Part shown: piece after piece, positions 56,678-64,000 of the stretch
Layout: each line of letters opens with the position of its first letter
Position numbering within the stretch: position 1 is the stretch's first letter
Notes under the pieces: generated by a model
What the model saw: only the letters and a program-made list of their open reading frames with translations
Database searches by the model: none
Told to the model about the DNA's origin: nothing
Translations under genes and position numbers: made by a program
NCBI GenBank assembly: GCA_009193035.1
Contig: SWDT01000211.1
Location: forward strand, 186,001 to 250,000
Direction: 5' to 3'
From: Halicephalobus mephisto
Taxonomy: Eukaryota; Nematoda; Chromadorea; Rhabditida; Panagrolaimidae
DNA: 64,000 nt

Positions 56678-59600
56678 ATGGCGTTTAATATATCCAATGC
56701 GTTCCGGAACTTGGACCTCAAGTACCCCAATGTTAAAACAGTATGGCTTAGATTTTATTTTTTATATCATAGTTTCGTTTAGAATACTCTTTATGATATT
56801 CCAATTGGATCCATCTCTTCTTCTCACAATGGAATCATCTGTGGTCGTCGACATATTATTTTCCAAAGTTCCACTACGAACACCAGATTGGCTGCTGTCT
56901 CTCTAGATGCCCGTGGATCCCTCCCCTTTCCCTCTCTCAATCATATACTGATTGGAAATAACGAGATCGCTGATTTTACAGTGCTTAATTATCCGTCAAG
57001 CAAAGATTTAGTAGTAGTTGCTTCACGTGCTAGTCCTGTAAAACTATTCGACCTTGCTGATTTCAATGATGAACCCGGAAAATCCATCGGAACTCCATCG
57101 CTGCAATACGATTCTGTCGCTGGAAACATTTCATCTGTTGACTCTCATTGTTCCATCGAGTATCTCTTCGCTGCTGGTGGAACTAACGGATATGATGTAG
57201 CTGATATCAACAATAGTGCCTCCCTCTACTCTGGTCTCGAAGGGTATCCAGTGAAATGGATTTCTTGGGACACTGCTGGATCTGAGCTTCTCGTGTTACA
57301 TGCTAAAACAGACCGAACTGCCGCTATTGTCGACGTTCGAGCTAATGATGTCGTTCAAGTAAGTTCTTGTGTATTTTTAAGTTTTTAAACGTCTCATATT
57401 CCAGGAATATACAGCTCATACCGGACATGGACGTGAATGTCGCATTATCAGTGCTGATAAATATATCGTTACTACTGGATTTAACAAATCTCGCGCTCAG
57501 GAACTCACCGTTTTTGACAAGGTCGCTAACAAAGTTCTAGTCCGGAAAGCCTTCGAAGCCTCTACTTCAGTTGTAATTCCTCTTTTCGATAAGGATTCCG
57601 GGAGAATTTTTTATGCCGCGAAAGGTTCTCATTCTATTTATAGTGTTTCACTCTCTAACTTTAACGAAGGAACACAGCCTGATTTTTGTCTTGCCAAGGA
57701 GTCCACATTTGGCCTTTCTTTGATGTCTAAACTGAATGTCGACGTTATGGGATTTGAAGTCCAACGGATCCACCAACTCAACAAGAACGGCATTGTCCCC
57801 ATTCCCGTTGTTGCTCTTCGTCGACAGGAATCTATCTTCCACCCGGAACTATTTCCCGACACTGCAGGCCTTGAATCCGGAGGAACTGTTGATGATTGGC
57901 AAAAGAAGGAAGATAAGCCCGTTCCTCTTGTCAGTCTTCGACCGAATAATGTTTCCACGCCTGGATTTATCGGGGGCAGTGGGATTTGTAGAGTCGGTGA
58001 TACCATAATTAAGGGTATTAATGGGACTTCTCACACAGCAGAACCAATTAACGTTGATGCAAAACAGAATGGATCGTCTACTCCAGAAGTGACCTTGAAC
58101 AAGCAGGTTGAGGAAAAGTGTACTGTCAAAGAACCCGTTCCTGAGCCAAAAAATGATATCAAACCATCAATACCGAAGATTGAAGCTCCTGTCCCCCCTC
58201 CCCCTATTGCCCCAGAAGTTGCAGTCAAGGTCCGTCAGAACCCAGTCCATGTTCGTCCAAATATCCGTGTCTCTACTGCTGGACAGAAAGCTTATCAATC
58301 TCGGTCACAATATTACAATATTAAGGCCAAAACAGAAGCTGGAATCACATCAATCCGGAATGTGAACACTCGAATCCCAGCCGAAGGGACCTTCTTCTCA
58401 ACATCTGCCAAGTTCGCAGCTGTCCCGTTGGATAAGATTGATGGACACTTGGCCATCTTTAATGTAAGTGGGGGTTTAGAAATTCCATTTATATACAGAA
58501 TTTCAGTTATCTGTCAATGGTCGTATTCCAGATGGGACGATGGATGGATTCTTTAATCGTTGTCAGATAATGGATATCCAGTTTGATCCCTTTGATGATG
58601 AGAAGGTTTTGTGTGGTCTCGGAAATGGGTTTATCAAAGTATGGAACATTGGAAAAGCCGATCGTTGTCAAGAAACAGGCGAATTATACTGCACGAATGT
58701 TGTTCCACCTAAGCCTGAAAAAGGGCCTGGAATGCTCAACGTTGATGTTCCTGATACTAACGACTATATAACCCTCTCGAAGCTTGAACCGGAAGTTGAG
58801 ATTTCTTGTGGGGTTCCGAAGGTCATTCAAGCCCGTTACAATCCTGCTGTGAAGAATCTTGTCGCCATTGGAGGTAGCAATGGCGCTGTATCCCTCCTAG
58901 ATCTCGAGAATAAGAAATTCATCTTCAACGTTCAGCTTCATTCTACATCTGTTGTCAATCTGGCTTGGAATAACGCCGGAACCCAGATTGTGACAATTGA
59001 CAAAAACAATAATGTAGTGATTTCTGACGGACGAACTGGTGCAATTCTGGCCTCCAAGAATTCTGTGGCACCAGACATGCGTGCTCCAAGAGTAATCTTT
59101 GTTGGACCGATTGGTAAAGAGATGCTGCTGTTCACCTATCTGGAGAAAGGAAAACGTCATAGAATCGTCTTGACCGATCTAGATCTAGAAGTACTCAAGG
59201 AAGTCGAACTTGGGTCTGCTCAAGGAGGACAGAGTAACAGAGCTTATTATGATTACGATTCTAGTCTTATTTTCATTACTACCAAGGGTGATTCTGGAGT
59301 TGAAATACACAATGTTATTCCTGAGGAACCGTATTTACTGGAGATTATGCCAACTACATTCCCTAGTCCTCATCAGGCGATTGCATTCATGCCAAAGTAT
59401 GTCGTTGATCCAAATGTAAAAGAAATCGTTCGTGTCCCGAGACTGAATCAAAATAATATTGAAATGATCTCCTTCAATGTTCCAAGACGTGAAGAGGGTG
59501 TCTTCCTCCGAGAACTCTATCCTCTTGCGCTCGCTACTTGGCTTCCATCTATTTCACTTGAAGATTGGCTTAAGAAAACGGATTACACTCGCAAATTTGT

Positions 59601-59853
59601 CGATTTAAAACCCGAAAATCTGGTTGAAATTTCTGCTGCACCTGAAGTCCCAGCTCCTCCCAAGCAATCAGTGGAGAAAGTAGAAGATCGTATTTTGGAA
59701 GAGAAACCATCTGAATTCGTTTCTGAGAAAAATGCTGCGATTGCCAAGGAGGTTCAACAAGGTTGGTCTAATGCAATGGGTGTGAACAACTCAGGGTCGC
59801 TTCCACAAGATGAACAAGAAGGCGTCGATGTCGCTGAATGGGATATCGAGTAA
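56678..59853 (+). CDS. pod-1: POD-1 / coronin-7, tandem coronin propellers
   Basis: Four exons encode about 1010 residues. The first propeller contains IADFTVLNY, PVKLFDLADF and YIVTTGFNKSRAQEL. It closes with the coronin-7 signature region: VPIPVVALRRQE, FHPELFPDTAG and PVPLVSLRPN. A Pro/Lys-rich linker follows, then the second propeller with IMDIQFDPFDDEKVLCGL, FIKVWNIG, SGVEIHNVIPEEPYLLEI and ELYPLALATWLPS. The C-terminus is acidic and ends DVAEWDIE, like the acidic Trp-containing tail of coronin-7. POD-1 links actin to microtubules and Golgi/endosomal traffic and is needed for embryo polarity in C. elegans. Introns begin at about 56740, 57360 and 58464, all short and phase-consistent. Start follows a TTTTCAG acceptor by 2 nt. 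Confidence 0.93.
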
Positions 59854-60095
59854 TCGTCAACGATGAAGTCATTGAAGTATTTGTCGTTGACAACCGGTTA
59901 CATTACCCGGGTTAGTTACGCTGGTCTATTTATCTCATTTTGTAACCCTGTTCCTTCTGATTTCGACTGTCTTATTGAAATAAAGGGGTTTTTAAAAACC
60001 GGGATTTATTTTTCATTGAATAATAGCATTTTTGAATTTGTGGCATTTTTTGAACGATTGAGATCGAGCTGAGGAGAAAGACTTGGGGAATTAGA
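59854..60095. other. Convergent 3' region, pod-1 and kelch gene
   Basis: About 240 nt between convergent stops. A GAAATAAAGG signal near 59978 likely ends pod-1. No gene seen. Confidence 0.4.
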
Positions 60096-61999
60096 CTAAC
60101 GGGAGATAAAAGTGGAAGAAACGGGAATCACTCCGACGGCAACACCGCCTTCATGTAGCTTCATACTTGGACCGAAGTGCCATTTATCTTCTCGAGGATC
60201 GTAAACCTCGATAGAAGAAATATTTGACTTTCCATCGTGTCTGAAATTTGATTCTCGTTAGTGAGGTAATTAAAGCGAAACCAACCCTCCGATAACGTAG
60301 AGGAGATTATCCGTGGTCACCAGAGATACACGACTTCGCTTCATGTTCATAGATGAAACTGGACACCATTCGTTTTTCTCTGGATCAAACATATGCACAG
60401 TATCTAAAAATTGGGAACCATCATAACCTCCGGCGATGTATATTTGATTATTGAGGGTTGCAGCTCCGTGTCTACAACGAGGGTTGAGTAGCTGAGTCCC
60501 GGTCCTCCAAACGTAATTATTTACATCCAGGATTTCCACTGAATTGTAGATAGCAGCAGCATTGTGCCCACCCAAGACTGAAAAGAGTCATCAGAAATGT
60601 TCGTCTTCAGATATCCTACCAAAAATCTGCTCATCAACAACGGCAGCTGCCGCAGCACATCGTGGAATCTGCATCGATGGTCTGGAAATCCAACAACGCC
60701 ATTCGGGTCGATAAGCTTCAACTGAGGAGAGAGAATCCGTACCATTGTAGCCTCCACAAACGTAGATAGTGTCTTTTACGACAGCTGTAGCCATGGCTGA
60801 ACGAGGATAAAGTAAATCTGGCTTCTGAAAACTCCTTTATTTATATATGAAACAAGTACTAAACTCACTTTTTTCCAAGTACTGGTGTTGACGTCGAAGA
60901 CTTCGACTGTTCGGAACCTCGAAAGCCCATCGGAACCTCCAATGGCATACAGTTCCCGTTTGTGGACAGCGACTCCAAATCGGGTTCTGGCTGATATCAT
61001 TTCTCGTGACGAAATCCATTGATTCGCGAGTGGATCATAGAACTCAACGGCGGATCGGGAATTCGGAGCCAACCCACCTAAGGCATAAATGACCCCGGGA
61101 ACGTCACTACACTTCCTACTATCCTTAATCATCGCTGGCATTATTACACGTTCATGAGGAACCGTATGGTAGTGCATAGCTGCATCGAACATCTTCCTGC
61201 ATTCGATGGATTTCTTGATAGCTGGATTATCCATGGCATCAATAAGTGACTGAAGTTTGACAATGGCAAGACGGACGTGACTCAAGACCCTCGGGGCTGA
61301 GGTGATTCTCTCCTTCAAGTCGTAGTTGATCCATCGAAGAACTGCGTCGAGGATTTGCTCTTCAGCATCAACATGCAGTTCGTCGTTCTCAGCAATGGCA
61401 CATACGGTATCTACATTCAACTTCAGGAACTCCTCGGAATGACTACAAGCGTAGAAATTCAAACGAAGAAATCTACTAGCCGCATCGATTATTCGCTGAT
61501 TGTCGTAGAGAACCCCGATTTCCAGAACTTGGAAGATGTTTGTTGTGGAGCAAATTGTAGACAAGAACTCCTGACATTTCAGCATTAATCTATTGATTTG
61601 CATATATGCTGCCAGGTTGGTTATCAAGAAAATATTTTCCTGAGTCAACTTGATATTACCGGTGTAAGCGTAGTTTATTACCAACTCGAGGACGTTTGCG
61701 TCGTGACCTGAAACTCGATTTTTATATCGCAAATTAATCCATATTCGGTTACCGTCCAGGTGAATTTTACTTTGCTTTGCTTCGTGAAGTCCGCAAGTGA
61801 ACATTGTGTGGAAATACGGAATACTAGCAGCCAACACTACTTTATGGGCACTGAATTGACGTCCATTTGAAACGATGGTTATGTCACATAGCTGTCCAGA
61901 ACGACGGATTCGATTAAATTCACGAAAGGCACTGGCAGTGAAAGCGTTGATCTCCACATCAGTTTGTGGAACTAATGGCTCTACATCGACGGCAGCCAT
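60096..61999 (-). CDS. BTB-BACK-kelch protein, KLHL18-like (Cullin-3 adaptor)
   Basis: Read leftwards from MAAVDVEPLV at 61999. The BTB domain has RRSGQLCDITIVSNGRQFSA and HKVVLAASIPYFHTMFT. The BACK domain has LNVDTVCAIAENDELHVDAE. Six kelch repeats follow, e.g. VIYALGGLAP, ELYAIGGSDG, TIYVCGGYNG, QIYIAGGYDG and LLYVIGG-HDG, ending HEGGVAVGVIP, the KLHL18 C-terminal signature. Such proteins recruit substrates to Cullin-3 ubiquitin ligase. KLHL18 acts on mitotic and trafficking kinases in mammals. Introns fall at about 61740-61690 in BTB, about 60868-60825, 60620-60577 and 60285-60240, all short. The upstream gene on the same strand ends about 370 nt away. Confidence 0.9.
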
Positions 62000-62366
62000 G
62001 AGCCGTGAATCCAGAAGTTGACAGTGAAAAGAAAATAAAAGAAAACCAAATAAGCCAAGTTTGGTGCATAAGAGTGCGCCAAACCGCTTTTGATTGTGGC
62101 CTTCGAGGAATGGACGCGAAAACGCACGGACTGGTAGCAAAGACAGACTAAACTGGCCGCGTTGCAGCAACCAAGTATATAAAACTGACTGACGACCATC
62201 CGAAGGGAGTCCTCTGCGGTTATTAAAAAAGGATAAATTGCCATCAATCTACTTTTCAAAATTCTGTCAAGAATTTCCAACTTTTAAAATTTACATGTTC
62301 CGGATTTATTATTTAATTCATATATGAAAGACTTGGACAAAGAGACAAAATCAATGGAATGAGAAT
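62000..62366. other. Gap between the kelch gene and the acidic protein gene
   Basis: About 370 nt with no gene; the upstream gene's 3'UTR and the kelch 5' region. Operon spacing is possible, but no clear TTTCAG acceptor sits before the kelch ATG. Confidence 0.35.
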
Positions 62367-64000
62367 CTAGCCTTGCATGATGGTTCTGAAATTCCGTCCA
62401 ATATCTTCAAACATCTTCTCAAGCTCCTTCACTGCGACCTTCTCGAGTTCATTTGTGGTTTTCAGAAGCTGAGGAGCTGCTGTTGTAACGATAGGCAAGG
62501 GATTCAGAAGAGCAAGTCTCTTTTTCTCGGTTTCTTGGATTTTCTTCAACAAAGCGGATGTATCGATTCTTTTGTTGAATTCGTCATAAGCTGCATCTAC
62601 TTGTTTCTTTTCTTCCTGTACTGCCTTTTGAACTGCTTCCGGTATTTTGTCCAATGGCTTAATTTTGCTAAAATCGGGTTTAGGGAAAACACTTTCATCT
62701 TTCTAAAACTCTTGTTTTTAATTTCAAATTAAGTTAATTGATAATACCTTTTTTTCTTGACTTAGCCGATCAGCTCTGGACTTGGATTTTGTTTTTTTGT
62801 GTTTTTCAATATCTGATTCGACGTCAGATTGTATTTCTTCACTCTCATCATTATTCTCATCTTCATCTTCATTTTCATTTCCATCTTCATCTTCATTTTC
62901 ATATTCATCTCCATTTCCATCTTCATCTTCATCTTCATTTCCATCTTCATTTCCATCATCATCTTCATTTTCATATTCATCTCCATTTTCATCTTCCTCT
63001 TCCATGTCACTTACTTGTTCCTTTTCTTCATCTTCTTCTTCAGACTCTGGAATCTCATTTTCATTATCTAATGGTTGAACTTCCTTAGTGACTTCAACAT
63101 TTGGACCTGTGCTTACTGTATTATTTGTATCATTTTTTGGATTCAAATACAAATTGAGTCGTACTTCGTATCCGTCTTCTTTTTCTTTATTCAAGAGTTC
63201 TGGTTTCTCTTTAGCAATAGGTTCTGGCGTCACTGATTCCGAAGTTGTAGCTTGTTTTCCGGATTCTGATGTCTCATTTGTAGGAATATTTGTGACTTCA
63301 ATAGTTTTTTGAGATTCGTCATTCTTGTTTTCTGCTTCTGATTCATTTACTTTACTATCCACTTTCTGTTCTGGTAATTGGTCACTAGTAGATTGTTGAC
63401 CTTCATCGGTTCCATTAACGACAGCAGCAATGGTCTCTTTATTATCCAGAAGAGATTCCTTTAGTTCCTTCTTCAATGCCATCACTTTTTCAGTTTGCTT
63501 TTCGGTGGCTTTGAAAACGATTTCATTTAACTTTTCGAGCAGTGACTGTCCATCGACTTCACTCTCTTCCAGGAGACTACTCAGGTCTTGTGAAGATGAT
63601 TTGTGGAGAAATCGTGATAAATTTGCTAAAAATCGTCGGACTTTTTGTTTCTTCGATTGTTCTTTTGGTTTCGACTTCTCTGTTTTGGATTCTTCTTCTG
63701 TTTCACAAAGTTCGATATTTTCTTGATGAATTTTGGGCACGAGCAGGGCACCGCTGTTAATATCCGGATGAGCTTTTGTCTCCTTCTCTGCTTCCTCAAA
63801 ATCCTCTTCCATTCCTTTAATGAATTCCTGAGTGTTTTCTTCATTCTCTTCGGTCACTGAAAATCTCCAGTTTTTCCAGCTACAAAGTCCTCAATCCAAA
63901 AAAGGAAACCACCTACTTGTTGTATTTTGGAAGAGTTCATCATCAACAACTTCTGTTTTGTTTTCGATAATTTCCTAAAACGACCTAGTTGATTAAATTG
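62367..64000 (-). CDS. Acidic D/E/N/G-repeat protein, partial (5' end outside window)
   Basis: At least three exons. The upstream exon enters after an acceptor near 63985 (IIENKTEVVDDELF) and leaves the window. The main exon (about 63858-62758) begins TEENEENTQ and has a basic helical segment (KKQKVRRFLANLSRFL), a long Ser/Thr/Glu region, then a low-complexity acidic tract (about 63010-62840) rich in DGDEYENED-type repeats, and ends SRADRLSQEKK. The last exon encodes a coiled-coil-like end (VQKAVQEEKKQVDAAYDEF) with stop at 62367. No family recognised. The acidic part could bind calcium or basic proteins, but this is inference. The start is not visible. Confidence 0.65.
62845..63010. repeat. 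In-frame low-complexity repeat within the acidic gene
   Basis: A CATCTTCATTT-type hexamer/dodecamer repeat encodes Asp/Glu/Asn/Gly. A block of about 70 nt, including TTCATATTCATCTCCATTT, occurs twice, giving a duplicated GDEYENED protein motif. Confidence 0.7.

Noticed and set aside
56678..59853. First considered as translation factor eIF2A because of its WD-like repeats
   Set aside because: The FHPELFPDTAG and PVPLVSLRPN region, tandem propellers and acidic tail fit coronin-7/POD-1 much better.

Overview
This is nuclear DNA from a nematode, most likely a rhabditid (clade V-like) worm. Protein-coding genes are split by very short introns, often 41-50 nt, with GTRAGT-type donors and TTTCAG-type acceptors. 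Several start codons sit just downstream of an acceptor-like TTTCAG/TTACAG with no upstream exon visible, as expected for spliced-leader (SL) trans-splicing. Many genes are orthologues of C. elegans genes that I recall as lying on chromosome III (wip-1, alkb-8, EMG1, cnt-2, pat-4, pat-3, pod-1), so the window probably belongs to the same ancestral linkage group with internal order reshuffled.

Layout. 1-9.3 kb: 5' piece of a WIP/verprolin gene, ALKBH8 tRNA hydroxylase/methyltransferase, EMG1 (18S rRNA pseudouridine methyltransferase), CNT-2/AGAP ArfGAP, a decayed PDCD2-like stretch, and an astacin protease with an ShK domain. 9.5-14 kb: two convergent seven-transmembrane receptors and a non-coding stretch with degenerate tandem repeats. 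14-17.4 kb: a recognisable SUZ12-like Polycomb subunit. 17.4-26.7 kb: a possible small secreted protein, ILK/PAT-4, MPC1, a small cysteine-rich membrane protein, mitochondrial GrpE, a WDR91 N-terminal-half protein, and beta integrin PAT-3. PAT-4 and PAT-3 act in the same muscle attachment complex. 26.7-40.4 kb: mostly AT-rich intergenic DNA with a small coiled-coil gene, a decayed coiled-coil gene, a basic 137-aa ORF, a STARD10-like lipid-transfer protein and a fold-back inverted repeat. 40.4-48.2 kb: an EPB41L5/Yurt-type FERM protein convergent with a membrane adenylyl cyclase homologue whose catalytic residues are largely replaced. 48.2-56.7 kb: a two-exon orphan gene, a tRNA-like hairpin, dispersed repeats and a long LRR-like surface protein. 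56.7-64 kb: POD-1/coronin-7, a KLHL18-like kelch protein and an acidic repeat protein that runs off the window.

Themes: actin and adhesion genes are common (WIP, PAT-3, PAT-4, POD-1, the FERM protein). Signalling proteins with lost catalytic motifs also recur (the cyclase, the ILK pseudokinase, a receptor without a DRY motif). The strongest unusual items are the degenerate cyclase, the clear nematode SUZ12, the tRNA-like domain on an extended stem, the truncated WDR91 and the inverted/dispersed repeat families. Exon boundaries were assigned by hand from splice signals and family continuity, so outer coordinates are more reliable than every internal junction.
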